Assembly: GCF_024623785.1 (NCBI RefSeq) | Contig: NZ_JANKBZ010000011.1 | Coordinates: 248,001 to 312,000 of the forward strand | Direction: 5' to 3' | Origin: Archangium lipolyticum | GTDB lineage: Bacteria > Myxococcota > Myxococcia > Myxococcales > Myxococcaceae | Length of the DNA stretch: 64,000 nucleotides | Shown here: positions 25,882 through 34,643 of the stretch, in pieces | Position numbering within the stretch: position 1 is the first letter of the stretch | Layout of the letters: each line of letters opens with the position of its first letter | Position numbers and translations under genes: made by a program | The notes under the pieces: model-generated | Databases searched by the model: none | Told to the model about the DNA's origin: nothing | What the model saw: only the letters and a program-made list of their open reading frames with translations

Positions 25882-26817
25882 TCACGGGAACGTCACGCCC
25901 CGAAGGGTGACGGTGCGCAGCCCGTTCGCCTCTCCCAATCTGAGGACATAGGCGCCACGGGCCTGCTCCTCCGTGGCCTCCGCCTCCACCACCACGAGGC
26001 CCCGCTCTTTTCCGGGAGAAATGGGCGCTGGTTGCCACACGCGCAGCACCCGCAGCGGCGCGCCGCCCTTCCCCACCAGCGCCGCGCCTTCCGCATCCAC
26101 CGTCCAGGGCTGCACGCTCGTGTTCTTCACCTCCAGCGCCACCGCCACCCGTCCCTCGGCACGGTAGCTGTAAGCCTTGTTTCTCTTGAGAGCCTCTCCG
26201 GGAGGCTGTCGAGTCGTGTCGAAAATGTCCTGTGCCGCGATGCTTCTCGTGCCCTCCACCAGCCCGGAGTCGATGAGCCCGGCAATGCCTCCGGGACTCT
26301 TCTGCTCTGTCTGGGTTTGCGCCAGCCACGCTTCGCACCGCTCGGCCCGCTCGTGCTCCTGTCTCGCCTCCAGTTGAAAGGACTCGGCCGAGCGCGGCTG
26401 GCGGTACACATTCACCTGCGGCTCGGCCCGGGTGGGGTGCACCACCAACCGGAAGGTGGCGCTCGTCGGCACCGCGCCATCCGCGAAGCGCACCGTGAGG
26501 AGTGGTTGCGTCCCCGGTGGCAGCGCCCCCGAGGGCAGGAGCATGACGATGCCCGTGGCCTCGTCTACTGTTACCACCCGGAAACGCTCGCGTGCCTCCA
26601 GCACCACGCCCCCGCGCAGCAGCGGCGCGTTGAACACCAGGGTGGTGGTGAGGCCGGGGCTGATGCGCACCTCGTGCACCTGCCCGGAGCTGTCCGCCGT
26701 CAGCTCGAGGTGGCGAGCGGTCACGGCGTCCCAGATTTCGGACGGGGGCTCGGCGAGGACAGGCGTCGTGGCGAGGAGCGCCAGCAGCAGGGGGGCGGTG
26801 GGCAGCGGGCAGGGCAT
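25882..26817 (-). CDS. DUF2381 family exported protein
   Basis: A 311-residue protein from the ATG at 26817 with a signal peptide (PLLLALLATTPVLA). It matches the myxobacterial paralogous family DUF2381 (TIGR02268). Features I recognise are the early R-x-x-E-L segment, the strand VHEVRISPGLTTTLVFNAPL, FRVVTVDEATGIVMLLPSGALPPG, the helical stretch QEHERAERCEAWLAQ, and the C-terminal block GLVVVEAEATEEQARGAYVL. Members are very often encoded beside a Ser/Thr protein kinase gene, as here (91 bases downstream of the kinase stop). Its biochemical role is unknown. Confidence 0.85.
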   Translation of the reverse strand: MPCPLPTAPLLLALLATTPVLAEPPSEIWDAVTARHLELTADSSGQVHEVRISPGLTTTLVFNAPLLRGGVVLEARERFRVVTVDEATGIVMLLPSGALPPGTQPLLTVRFADGAVPTSATFRLVVHPTRAEPQVNVYRQPRSAESFQLEARQEHERAERCEAWLAQTQTEQKSPGGIAGLIDSGLVEGTRSIAAQDIFDTTRQPPGEALKRNKAYSYRAEGRVAVALEVKNTSVQPWTVDAEGAALVGKGGAPLRVLRVWQPAPISPGKERGLVVVEAEATEEQARGAYVLRLGEANGLRTVTLRGVTFP

Positions 26818-26907
26818 GGGGCGTACTACCTCCGGAGTGCTCTGGGAAACAAGCACCTCCTACGTCGCCCCTGCTCTTCCGTCCGCCCTTGTCCGCTGCC
26901 GGGCCTT

Positions 26908-28980
26908 CTACTCGAAACGCTCCACCGGCATGACGCCTTCGGAGTATGAAATCAGCGCGGTGCCCGGCTTCTCGCCCGGCTTCACCTGCTTGCCCCCCAC
27001 CCCCACGTCGCCGCCCCGGTCAACGAGCACCATGCAGATGGGGTACGTATGCCCATCCGGCGTGTGGAGTTGGGTGAAGCGGCCGTAGATGCGGTCCGCG
27101 CCGAAGAAGAGCTCTCCGGAGACCACGTTATCTCCCGCGGGCAGATTCGTCCGGGTGGGCTCGATCTCCATCGTGGTGCCTGGCCCCTCGCGCACGGGAA
27201 CGAATGTCTCGTTCTCGTCCTGGTTGGGGAACTCGGCCCCCAGATTCCTTCCGATGCGCAGGCCCAGTTCCTTCATGGTGCGCAACGAGCCGGGCGGACA
27301 CTCGGTGGGAGCGGGGAGGGACCGCACCTGGACGGCGGTGGTGGTGGGGCCGGGACAACCGGTGGCGAGGGCGCAGCCGAGGAGGGCCGCCCCCGCCTTC
27401 ACGGCCGTGGAGCCCGAGTCCATGGATGGCTGCTGCTGGGTGCCCTGGGGATCCTTGCGAAATGTACTCACGCGCGTGTCCTGGGATTGCGTCGCGCTGG
27501 CGACGGGCGCGGGGGTTTCCGCCGCTTCGGGCGCCGCGCCGCCGTCACCTTCCAGCCGCCGCCACGGGGGCGCCACTTCCTGGCCACCCGGCTCCAGGGT
27601 GATGGGGTAGAACTCCGGCGGTAGGACGGCTCGGGGTGTCCCCACCGGTGAGGTCGTGGACATGGAGGGACGTGGTGGAGAGGGCACGGCGAGCCACACG
27701 CCCAGACCCAGAGCCAGCACCGCACTGGCAGCATGGAGCATCCGACGCGAGCGCACGGCAGACGTGTCCGGGGCATGCGGTCGCACCGACGTGTCGGACG
27801 GCACGGAGTCCCTCGGGGCATCCTCGTTTGCCAGTGGAACCACCGTGGGGTCGGCTCCAGGCGGCTCCTCTCCAGGCATGCCCTGAGTGGACACCTCATC
27901 CGGCGGACGCGGTTTGCCCCTCACGGGCCGCTGCGCGTAGGAGGCCCGGCGCTCGTAGAGTGCCAGCAGGTCCACTCCTCCCCTCCACATGTCCTCCTGC
28001 CACGCGGTGGTGGCGTTGTGGTGACTCCAGGCTTCGCACAGCGGCACCTTCCACGTCTCATCCGCCTGCTTCACCACCTCCTCCAGCGCCGCCTCCACCG
28101 CCCGTGCGTCCGCGTACCTCTCCCCGGGCTGCTTGCGCAGCATGCGCCAGCACACTTCCCCCAGCACCCTGGGCACTCGCGGGTTGAGCTCGTGCGGCAC
28201 CCTCGGCTCCTGGTGCAGGATGGCGTGCACCAGCTCGCCCTCTCTTCCCCGGAAGGGCAGCCCACCGGTGAGCAACTGGTAGAGCTCCACGCCCAGGGCC
28301 CAGAGATCATCGTCCGGAGTGGCGCGCGAGTCCTCCTCGCCACGCCAGGAGCGCCACACCCGGGGGCTGAGATAGGGCCAGGTGCCCGGGGGCACGGGCC
28401 CCGTCACCGTGGGAGCGCCCTCGTACGTGGCCACCCCGAAGTCCACCAGCACCAGCCGACGCTCGCCGTACACCAGCAGGTTGGGCCCCTTCACGTCCCG
28501 GTGGACGACTCCGGCCGCGTGTACCGCCCCCAGCAGCCGCGCGGCCTGACGCACCAGGTCCGCCACCTCGAGCGCGTTGGGGTTGTTCTCCCGGACCCAC
28601 GCGTCCAGCGGCAGCCCGCGCACATAGGGCGTGACGATGAACAGGAAGCGAGGCTCGCGGGCGGGCCACAGGCCATGCCCCTCCAGCGGCAACCCTCCCG
28701 CGCGCCACAGCTTCATCATGACGTCCAGCTCACGCCGGGCCCAGGACGCCGCATGCGGCAGGGAGACGAACTTCACCGCGAACAGCAGCTCCTCACGCCG
28801 GGCGCGGAACACGGTGCCCTGGCCGCCGCTGCCCAGCGTGGCCTCCAGCCGGTAGCCGGCCACCTCCATCCCCACCTGGGGGAGGTGCTGCTCCAACGCG
28901 TTGCACCGCATCCCGAGCAGATGCGGCACCCGCTGCCGCACCTGCGCATCTCCTGGCCGAAAGGGCGGGGCTTCGTTCAT
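26908..28980 (-). CDS. Transmembrane Ser/Thr protein kinase with periplasmic C-terminal domain
   Basis: A 690-residue eukaryotic-type kinase starting at 28980. Kinase domain about 35-300: glycine loop GSGGQGTVF, lysine in LLFAVKFV, catalytic D162 in HRDVKGPN, D180 in DFG, and PGTWPYLSP as activation-segment end, where SPR replaces the usual APE. A linker then leads to one membrane segment (HAASAVLALGLGVWLAV), followed by a Pro/Thr-rich region and a C-terminal domain (TALISYSEGV end). The latter contains ALLGCALATGC, a lipobox-like stretch that resembles the N-terminus of a stand-alone lipoprotein, as if a lipoprotein gene had fused to the kinase. It probably signals envelope state to cytoplasmic targets. 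Confidence 0.9.
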   Translation of the reverse strand: MNEAPPFRPGDAQVRQRVPHLLGMRCNALEQHLPQVGMEVAGYRLEATLGSGGQGTVFRARREELLFAVKFVSLPHAASWARRELDVMMKLWRAGGLPLEGHGLWPAREPRFLFIVTPYVRGLPLDAWVRENNPNALEVADLVRQAARLLGAVHAAGVVHRDVKGPNLLVYGERRLVLVDFGVATYEGAPTVTGPVPPGTWPYLSPRVWRSWRGEEDSRATPDDDLWALGVELYQLLTGGLPFRGREGELVHAILHQEPRVPHELNPRVPRVLGEVCWRMLRKQPGERYADARAVEAALEEVVKQADETWKVPLCEAWSHHNATTAWQEDMWRGGVDLLALYERRASYAQRPVRGKPRPPDEVSTQGMPGEEPPGADPTVVPLANEDAPRDSVPSDTSVRPHAPDTSAVRSRRMLHAASAVLALGLGVWLAVPSPPRPSMSTTSPVGTPRAVLPPEFYPITLEPGGQEVAPPWRRLEGDGGAAPEAAETPAPVASATQSQDTRVSTFRKDPQGTQQQPSMDSGSTAVKAGAALLGCALATGCPGPTTTAVQVRSLPAPTECPPGSLRTMKELGLRIGRNLGAEFPNQDENETFVPVREGPGTTMEIEPTRTNLPAGDNVVSGELFFGADRIYGRFTQLHTPDGHTYPICMVLVDRGGDVGVGGKQVKPGEKPGTALISYSEGVMPVERFE

Positions 28981-29046
28981 GCACTGCACCTCCGAAGTGG
29001 TGCAGCGTAACATGACCGCTGGCGACTGGTAGACGTGCGCGTGTGC

Positions 29047-29104
29047 CTACCGGACGAACACGGGCGCGGACACGTCGACGGAGTACGGCACCACCGCCGC
29101 GCCA
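29047..29104. repeat. 58-bp direct repeat, left copy (duplicated 3' end of the lipoprotein gene)
   Basis: Matches 32813-32870 in the same orientation with a single substitution. Read on the minus strand it encodes VPYSVDVSAPVFVR and a TAG stop, that is, the last codons of the lipoprotein gene at 32813-33352, but no rest of the gene is present. It lies 66 bases upstream of the kinase start. Confidence 0.93.
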
Positions 29105-29205
29105 ACGGGCTAGTATGGAAGTCCCCGTTAGAGGCCCCGATGACTTCCACATCGCCGCTGCTGCTGTTGCTGTCCCAGGTGGAAGGGCCGGAGTCGGGGT
29201 GGACA

Positions 29206-31464
29206 ATGCGCGCTGAGGCCCGGGCATATCCGTGGGCGGCGGTGCTGCTGGGGGTCGTGCTACTGACGAGCGGCTGCGTCACGCTGGCACCGCAACCCGG
29301 TGGGAGCTCCTCTGGCGGCCCGCGAGCCCTCTCCACGATGCGAGAGACGGGGGCGCCGGGCGAGCAGGAGAGGCTGCACCGCCGCTGGGGCGCCCGGGGA
29401 CTGGGCCCGGACGCAGCCATGGGGAGCGCGAGCGGAGCAGCCTCGTACGCCCAGGGCCCCGCCGCCTGCGGAGGTAGGGCCCTGCCCCCGGGTTGGCCCG
29501 ACTTCTCCTCCGGCGACAGGGAGGCACTCCTCGCCCCCTTCCTCACGTGCGCCTCGCCCGTCGAATTCCTCGCGCTGCAGGAGCACGTGGACATGCCCCG
29601 CCTGGTGGAAGCGCTGGACGACTGGCGCGCCGTGCGGTTGGGAGCCCAGGGCACACCGCGCGAGGATGCCGCCGGCATTCTCAACCACAAGCGAACCTCC
29701 CTCCTCCTCAATGCCACCGAGGCTCATGGAACCGTCAGGGCCCAGGTACTCGCCGTCTTCATCGTCGACTCCGCCCATGACGACGACTTGAGGGAGATTC
29801 TCTTCCTCCTGGCCCAGCACAAACGGCTGGCGGAAACGCTCGCGCTGCTGCCCGAATTCCAGACGGCACTGGAGAAGAGAGGGCTGAAACCCACGGCCCG
29901 TGCGGATCGGGACTTTCAATGGAAGGACCTGGGCCGAGGCCTTGCCCGCGCTGGCAGGGATGCGCTCTCCAGCACTTCGCTCAGCGGTGATGCGAGAGGC
30001 TTCAACTTCACCCTCATACGAGGCCAACTTCCTCCAAGCTACCAGGAGGCCCTCGACGAGGCGGAGAGGAAGTGGGCGGCGCAGCACTTCTCCGGGGGCA
30101 ACGTGGTGCTGGGTGGCTTCGACCACCTCACCTTCGGCGTGCCGTTGGGCTTCTACAGCCTGCTGGCCGGAACGGGCCATGGGGCGTACGCGCTGACACA
30201 AGGCAGATACGAGCAGGCCACGCGCGAATTGGCGCCAGCGGCACTCCTGGTGGCGCTCTACGCGGGTGGCAAGGGCGTGCGCTACCTCTCCGAGGGGAGA
30301 GGCGCACCGGGGACGGGGCCGCACCTCCTCGGCGGACTCGAGGCGATGGAGCTGCGGCTGCGAGCCCTCGATGAAACGGCGCGGCGATTGGAAGGGCTGC
30401 TCGGCCTGAAGGGACTGCGGGAACTGGCCCGGTACATCCAGGCCAGCCGGGAGGCGAGCCGTTTCGTCGCCGTGGGCGGGGTGGACGCCGCGCTGGCGCT
30501 GCATGAGGCCCGAGGGGATGTGGCCAGGGCCCGGCCGCTGATGTCCAGCGCCAGGCTCAAGGCCACGGGCTCCTCCGCGAGCAGGAGCGGTGCGGAAACA
30601 GGCACCGGGAAGGTGGCCACCGCGGCCGACGAAGCCACACACCGCTCTGGCTGGGTGGCGCGTGAAGTGGAGCGCCCTGGCACCCTGGCCTCGCTGGTGG
30701 ACGAACAGGCCGGCCACACGCGGGAGGTAGTGGAAGCGAAACTCTCGGCGGTGGAGCTCGAGTCGGCGAGCCCGCGCCTGCCCAAGGACGCGAGCGTGCT
30801 GGTGAAGCAGCGCCCTTCTCTCGACGCCCCGCCGCCTGGGGCCCGCGGCAACCCACGCTGGCGCGAGTACGTCGACTACTACGAGAAGCGCCTGGGAGAG
30901 GTGAAGGAGGGCAAGGCCGCAAAGGGCCCGCTGCCATGGGAGGCCTACGAGCAGATGCGGGCGTGGTTCGCCCGGGGGCTGGCCTTCGAGCGCGTCATGG
31001 TGGCACTGCTGGAGGCCGACGCGCAGCTACCTCGGGCACAGCGCCGCTTCCTCGGGGACTTCGACAAGCCCCGCATTGAAACGAATGTGGGCGTGAGAAA
31101 GCCGAGCCCGGGGCTGCGCTACGCGGATGTGCTCGTCATCGAAGAGGGCGGGCTTGCCGGACAGCCACGTCGTGTCGAGACGTTCAGCTTCAAGAGCCGA
31201 GACCTCTCGGGGATGAAATTCGAAACCTTGGCGGCCCAGATGATTGAGGACGCAAGGGAAGCTCTGCGGAACTACGGCGAGACGCTGGACATCCGCCGCG
31301 ACTCCATCCAATCCCTTCTCCCTGGAGGCAGCAAGGTGAAGGTGCCGAGAGTACGTCTCGTTTACGAAGGCGGAGACCTCAAGCCCAAGAATGAGAACGT
31401 CTTGACGAGAGCCTTGGACGAAGCCAAGGAAATGGTTCCGGAAGTGGAGGTATCGGTCCAATGA
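29206..31464 (+). CDS. SitA-like lipoprotein polymorphic toxin
   Basis: A 752-residue protein from the ATG at 29206, chosen because it yields a lipoprotein signal (YPWAAVLLGVVLLTSGC, lipobox TSGC). Residues about 20-420 form a helical region with GAYALTQGRYEQATRELAPAA and ALYAGGKGVRYL. I associate these with SitA-family toxins, which M. xanthus passes between cells by outer-membrane exchange. The last ~150 residues differ in character and may be a nuclease: D641 (RYADVLVI), then E658 and K663 (ETFSFKSR) are arranged loosely like a PD-(D/E)xK site. The downstream gene overlaps by four bases and is the probable immunity gene. Toxin identity is inferred from architecture and context; the catalytic domain is not confidently assigned. 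Confidence 0.75.
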   Translation: MRAEARAYPWAAVLLGVVLLTSGCVTLAPQPGGSSSGGPRALSTMRETGAPGEQERLHRRWGARGLGPDAAMGSASGAASYAQGPAACGGRALPPGWPDFSSGDREALLAPFLTCASPVEFLALQEHVDMPRLVEALDDWRAVRLGAQGTPREDAAGILNHKRTSLLLNATEAHGTVRAQVLAVFIVDSAHDDDLREILFLLAQHKRLAETLALLPEFQTALEKRGLKPTARADRDFQWKDLGRGLARAGRDALSSTSLSGDARGFNFTLIRGQLPPSYQEALDEAERKWAAQHFSGGNVVLGGFDHLTFGVPLGFYSLLAGTGHGAYALTQGRYEQATRELAPAALLVALYAGGKGVRYLSEGRGAPGTGPHLLGGLEAMELRLRALDETARRLEGLLGLKGLRELARYIQASREASRFVAVGGVDAALALHEARGDVARARPLMSSARLKATGSSASRSGAETGTGKVATAADEATHRSGWVAREVERPGTLASLVDEQAGHTREVVEAKLSAVELESASPRLPKDASVLVKQRPSLDAPPPGARGNPRWREYVDYYEKRLGEVKEGKAAKGPLPWEAYEQMRAWFARGLAFERVMVALLEADAQLPRAQRRFLGDFDKPRIETNVGVRKPSPGLRYADVLVIEEGGLAGQPRRVETFSFKSRDLSGMKFETLAAQMIEDAREALRNYGETLDIRRDSIQSLLPGGSKVKVPRVRLVYEGGDLKPKNENVLTRALDEAKEMVPEVEVSVQ

Positions 31465-32801
31465 AGGCGCTGAGCGTGCATGATTTGCAGCCGGAGGACA
31501 GCCTCTGGCTCGATTTCAAAGGTGCCTTCAACCCGCAGGCGGCACGGGAAAGCGAACTAGAGCCACTCATCGAGGCGATTGAGAAGTACGCCAGCGGGTG
31601 GATGCCGGACATCGTCAATGGAAAGCGGCTGCGCAAATACTCTCGTGCTTCTATTTGGAAGGCACTGGACGAGCGACTCGATGGGAACAGTACGGCCCTG
31701 GGGCTCTACCGGACAGAGTGGCCCGCGCTGGACAGTCGACTCAGGCTATGGCTTCCACCGCGAGTTCCCGAACTAGACATCATCATCAATGTGAAGCCGC
31801 TCTTATTCTTTGCGGAGGAGAAGCGCTGCCGCCATTTTATGGAGATGGTGCGTGAGTGGGCTTCCCATTACCTGGTTCCCCATGCCGTGGCTCACAGCAG
31901 TGATGATATGGAGCTGGCTGGTTTCCCCAGCTTTGGCCGCGACGACGAGACTCGAAGAAGAGACGGGTTCGACAAAATCTACGAGGTGTTCTGGCTCAAC
32001 GTTTTCGGCCCCAAGCTGGTGGAGATAGTCGGTCGCGAGCGCATGCTGTCCACACCGGCCCACCGGGTGGAGGAACTCCCGAATGGCTCCGTCCTCCTGG
32101 TGACGTGGCCCACCGTGGCGGATTTCGCCAGCAGGGAGGCACGGCTTGCCCAGGCCCGCGCCCACGCCCACCTCCGGCCGGACCTGGACTTCGACACCGT
32201 GCTGCACAACCTGCTCGCGCGCAGTGCGAGGCTCGCCCCCGTCGAGCCCCGCTTCCACCCGGACCTGGCTCCGCTCCTCTCGCGTGTGGTGGACCGCGCC
32301 GCCAGTCACGAGCGCCAGCGCAGGATCGCCGAGCTCAACGCCTGGCAGCCGCCCGAGCCCGAGGAGTGGCGCCCCGTCGACTCCGCCCTCCCCTCGGACG
32401 TGGACGACGCGGAACGTGCTCGCGAGCATTACAGCACCCTCGCCGAGCACCTCGTGGCCCTGCTGCACACGAAGGTTCCCTCCATCTTCGAGGCGACACC
32501 CGAGTCCCTCACGGACGCCGACTTCTACTTCTGGCGCGAGGAGTTCCCGGCGAGCCGCCAGCGGGAAGCCATTGACGAGACCGCCGTGCCCGCCATTGGT
32601 GCGTACCTGGGCGAGGTGCTGGTGCGAAATCTCGGTGGCGAATGGATACCGCGCCAGAAGCTCGAGGAGGCGCAAGTGCGCGTAGGCAGCCGCGTCTGGT
32701 TGCCCTTCGTTCGGGCGCGCCACTACATGACCTCGCGACAGTCGCTTCTGGACTACTCCCTCACCCGGCTCTATCGCGCGGCCGAGCGGCACCGAGGCTG
32801 A
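31461..32801 (+). CDS. Probable immunity protein for the SitA-like toxin
   Basis: A 446-residue soluble protein, no signal peptide, coupled to the toxin gene through an ATGA overlap. The first ~250 residues (EVFWLNVFGPKLVEIVGRERML, TPAHRVEELPNGSVLLVTWPT) resemble a recurring myxobacterial immunity-type module; I recall similar sequences beside other lipoprotein toxins but cannot name a Pfam family. The C-terminal ~190 residues (FYFWREEFPASRQREAIDE, VWLPFVRARHYM, DYSLTRLY) look like a second domain. Bases 31440-32080 are visibly less GC-rich than the flanks. It probably binds and blocks the toxin in the cytoplasm; a second effector role for the C-terminal part cannot be excluded. Confidence 0.65.
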   Translation: MKALSVHDLQPEDSLWLDFKGAFNPQAARESELEPLIEAIEKYASGWMPDIVNGKRLRKYSRASIWKALDERLDGNSTALGLYRTEWPALDSRLRLWLPPRVPELDIIINVKPLLFFAEEKRCRHFMEMVREWASHYLVPHAVAHSSDDMELAGFPSFGRDDETRRRDGFDKIYEVFWLNVFGPKLVEIVGRERMLSTPAHRVEELPNGSVLLVTWPTVADFASREARLAQARAHAHLRPDLDFDTVLHNLLARSARLAPVEPRFHPDLAPLLSRVVDRAASHERQRRIAELNAWQPPEPEEWRPVDSALPSDVDDAERAREHYSTLAEHLVALLHTKVPSIFEATPESLTDADFYFWREEFPASRQREAIDETAVPAIGAYLGEVLVRNLGGEWIPRQKLEEAQVRVGSRVWLPFVRARHYMTSRQSLLDYSLTRLYRAAERHRG

Positions 32802-32812
32802 GAACGAGGGCG

Positions 32813-32870
32813 CTACCGGACGAACACGGGCGCGGACACGTCGACGGAGTACGGCACCGCCGCCGCGCCA
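32813..32870. repeat. 58-bp direct repeat, right copy
   Basis: The intact copy of the repeat at 29047-29104 (one mismatch, A versus G near the end). Its first base is the last base of the lipoprotein stop codon (CTA on the plus strand). The two copies bracket the toxin and immunity genes, giving a 3,766-base repeat-to-repeat unit. Confidence 0.93.
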
Positions 32871-33352
32871 GTGGCACGGACGCGGACGAAGAAGGGGCCT
32901 CCGTGCTCCGCCCGCAGGAGACGCACCTCACCCGCCTGGTGCTGAACGATGTCCCCAGGTGCGCTCAACGGCAGCGGGTTGCCCTTGCCGTCGAGGAGCT
33001 CGACCTCCAACGGCCCCAGCGCCGCGTCCCAGCGCACGACCGCGCCAGAGGGGTAGCAGCAGTCGCCATGGGCGTGAATCCAGTCCGCGTCCCCGGGGCA
33101 CGCCACCCGCCCCTCGAGCTTCAACGGCCCGTGATTGAAGACGTGGGAGACGGCGGGGACGGCCAGCCCCTGCTCCAGCGTGTCGTCGTCCTCCCACGCG
33201 TCATCCGTACAGGCCGGACCGTCAGGTGACCCGCTCCCACGCGGGAGCCCACTCCCCTCCCCGGCCGTGCGGCAGGCGCCCATCCCCCACGAGGAGGCCC
33301 CCATCAGCGCGAGACACAGCAACCTCATCATCCGGCGACGTGTAGCAGGCAT
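32813..33352 (-). CDS. Predicted lipoprotein of unknown function
   Basis: A 179-residue lipoprotein: signal RRMMRLLCLALMGASSWGMGAC with lipobox GMGAC, then a short Gly/Ser-rich linker and a beta-rich domain (DDAWEDDDTLEQGLAV, VACPGDADWIHAHGDC, VRLLRAEHGGPFFVRVRA). The mature part resembles a pre-peptidase C-terminal (PPC-like) sandwich: an Asp-rich start followed by a D-x-D-W stretch. Internal ATGs at 33331 and 33328 are alternative starts. Its stop codon coincides with the end of the right 58-bp repeat. Before the cassette arrived it would have been directly upstream of the Ser/Thr kinase gene in the same orientation. Confidence 0.78.
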   Translation of the reverse strand: MPATRRRMMRLLCLALMGASSWGMGACRTAGEGSGLPRGSGSPDGPACTDDAWEDDDTLEQGLAVPAVSHVFNHGPLKLEGRVACPGDADWIHAHGDCCYPSGAVVRWDAALGPLEVELLDGKGNPLPLSAPGDIVQHQAGEVRLLRAEHGGPFFVRVRATGAAAVPYSVDVSAPVFVR

Positions 33353-33404
33353 GGGGGTCCTCTCGAGGGTGGCGGGTTGGAGACATGAACAACGCCAGCA
33401 TTCT

Positions 33405-33929
33405 TCAGATGGCGTCGAGATCGATGTCGCAGCCGATCTTCTCGCCGAGCGCGCCCAGCTCGTCCCGCATCCTGCGGGCGCTCGTGCCCTGCGGAAGGGT
33501 GACGACGCCCTCGAGCACGAAGAGCGGCGTCCCCGCGAAGGGCGCCGACTCGACGCGAGTCTCGAGCTCCTCGACGTTGACGGAGTGCTGGCGGAGGAGC
33601 GCGGTCACGCGGGCGGCGATGCCCGGCTGGTCGTTGCTGTAGACCTTGAGGCGGTAGGGAACGCCGCCAGGAGCCCGCGAGGTGCTGGCGGCCGCCTCGT
33701 ACATCTCGAGACGGAGCCCCATCCCCGAGCCGTCGCTCTCGAGCTTGCGCCGGAGCGAGGCGAGCGCTTCGGAGGAACCCTCGATGAGGGCGAGCAGGGC
33801 GAAGTGGCCGCGCAGATTGACCATGCGGCTGTCGGAGAGGCTGGCGCCAACGTCGAACACATGACGGGTGAGGTCGGCGACGAGCCCTGGACGATCGGGA
33901 CCCACTGCGGTGACGATGAGCTGAGGCAT
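33405..33929 (-). CDS. Double ACT-domain protein, GcvR-like
   Basis: A 174-residue protein from the ATG at 33929 (MPQLIVTAVGPDRPGLVADL). It consists of two ACT domains: residues about 1-80 (TAVGPDRPGLVADLTRHVFDVGASLSDSRMVNLRG, in parts) and about 92-172 (VYSNDQPGIAARVTALLRQHSVNVEELET). Tandem ACT proteins of this length are glycine-cleavage regulators (GcvR) or amino-acid sensors. No DNA-binding domain is present, so it would act by protein contact or ligand sensing. It is a single gene divergent from the DUF1993 gene with about 120 bases between. Confidence 0.85.
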   Translation of the reverse strand: MPQLIVTAVGPDRPGLVADLTRHVFDVGASLSDSRMVNLRGHFALLALIEGSSEALASLRRKLESDGSGMGLRLEMYEAAASTSRAPGGVPYRLKVYSNDQPGIAARVTALLRQHSVNVEELETRVESAPFAGTPLFVLEGVVTLPQGTSARRMRDELGALGEKIGCDIDLDAI

Positions 33930-34049
33930 AGGGCCGCCACCATAACAACCCGGCTCGGGCCGCGAACGCACATCCTTCACGGAGCATGGCCGACCTGTCG
34001 GAAGCGGACGTTCCGCCGGCGGCGGTACGGGTCACTCCAGGACAACTCC

Positions 34050-34643
34050 ATGGAAATCTCAGTCCATCAAGCCAGCATCCCCACCCTGCTCCGCATGCTG
34101 CGGAACCTGGAGCACATCCTCCAAAAGGCAGCCGCCTTCGCGGAGAAGGAACGGATGAATCCGGAGCTGCTCCTGGAGCGGCGCCTCCATCCGGACATGT
34201 TCCCGCTGTCGAGACAGGTGGAGATCGTCGTCTCTGGCGCGAAGGGGTGCGCCGCGCGCTTGGCCGGCCGCATCGCTCTGGACGATGAGTCGCCGGAGCT
34301 CGCGGTCTTCAACAGGGGCTCCGAGCAGGAGTTCGGCGAGCGGCTGACGTCATTCACCGCGCTGCGGACGCTGATCCAGGAGGCGCTCGGTTATCTGGAA
34401 ACGATCTCGCGGGAGGAGGTCGACGCCGGGCCGGAACGGCCCATCTCCGTGGCCAAGCCGGGAGAGGTTCGCGTCTTCGAGAACCCCCGGTCGTTCGTGC
34501 TCCTCTCCGTCCTCCCGAACCTCTATTTCCACATCACGGTGGTGTACGCCTTGCTGAGATCGGCGGGGGTTCCCCTGGGCAAGCAGGACTTCGAGGGAGC
34601 CCCAGCCTATCGAATCCGGCGCCCCGCTGAAGACGCCGGGTGA
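34050..34643 (+). CDS. DUF1993 domain protein
   Basis: A 197-residue protein starting at 34050 (MEISVHQASIPTLLRMLRNL). The family signs are the initial SVHQASIPTLLRMLRNLEHIL helix, MNPELLLERRLHPDMFPLSRQVE, and LPNLYFHITVVYALLRSAGVPLGKQDF near the end. DUF1993 proteins are small helical-bundle proteins related to the DinB-like fold; the substrate or partner is unknown. A much longer frame reaching back to 33135 exists but runs antisense through the ACT gene and is not believed. Confidence 0.9.
   Translation: MEISVHQASIPTLLRMLRNLEHILQKAAAFAEKERMNPELLLERRLHPDMFPLSRQVEIVVSGAKGCAARLAGRIALDDESPELAVFNRGSEQEFGERLTSFTALRTLIQEALGYLETISREEVDAGPERPISVAKPGEVRVFENPRSFVLLSVLPNLYFHITVVYALLRSAGVPLGKQDFEGAPAYRIRRPAEDAG

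Noticed and set aside
29117-29148. GGAAGTC/GACTTCC inverted repeat just inside the left end of the toxin cassette
   Set aside because: Only 7 bp with an 18-base loop and no counterpart at the other end; not convincing as a transposon terminus.
33135-34049. Upstream extension of the DUF1993 gene
   Set aside because: The extension runs antisense through the ACT-domain gene; the conserved DUF1993 start is at 34050.
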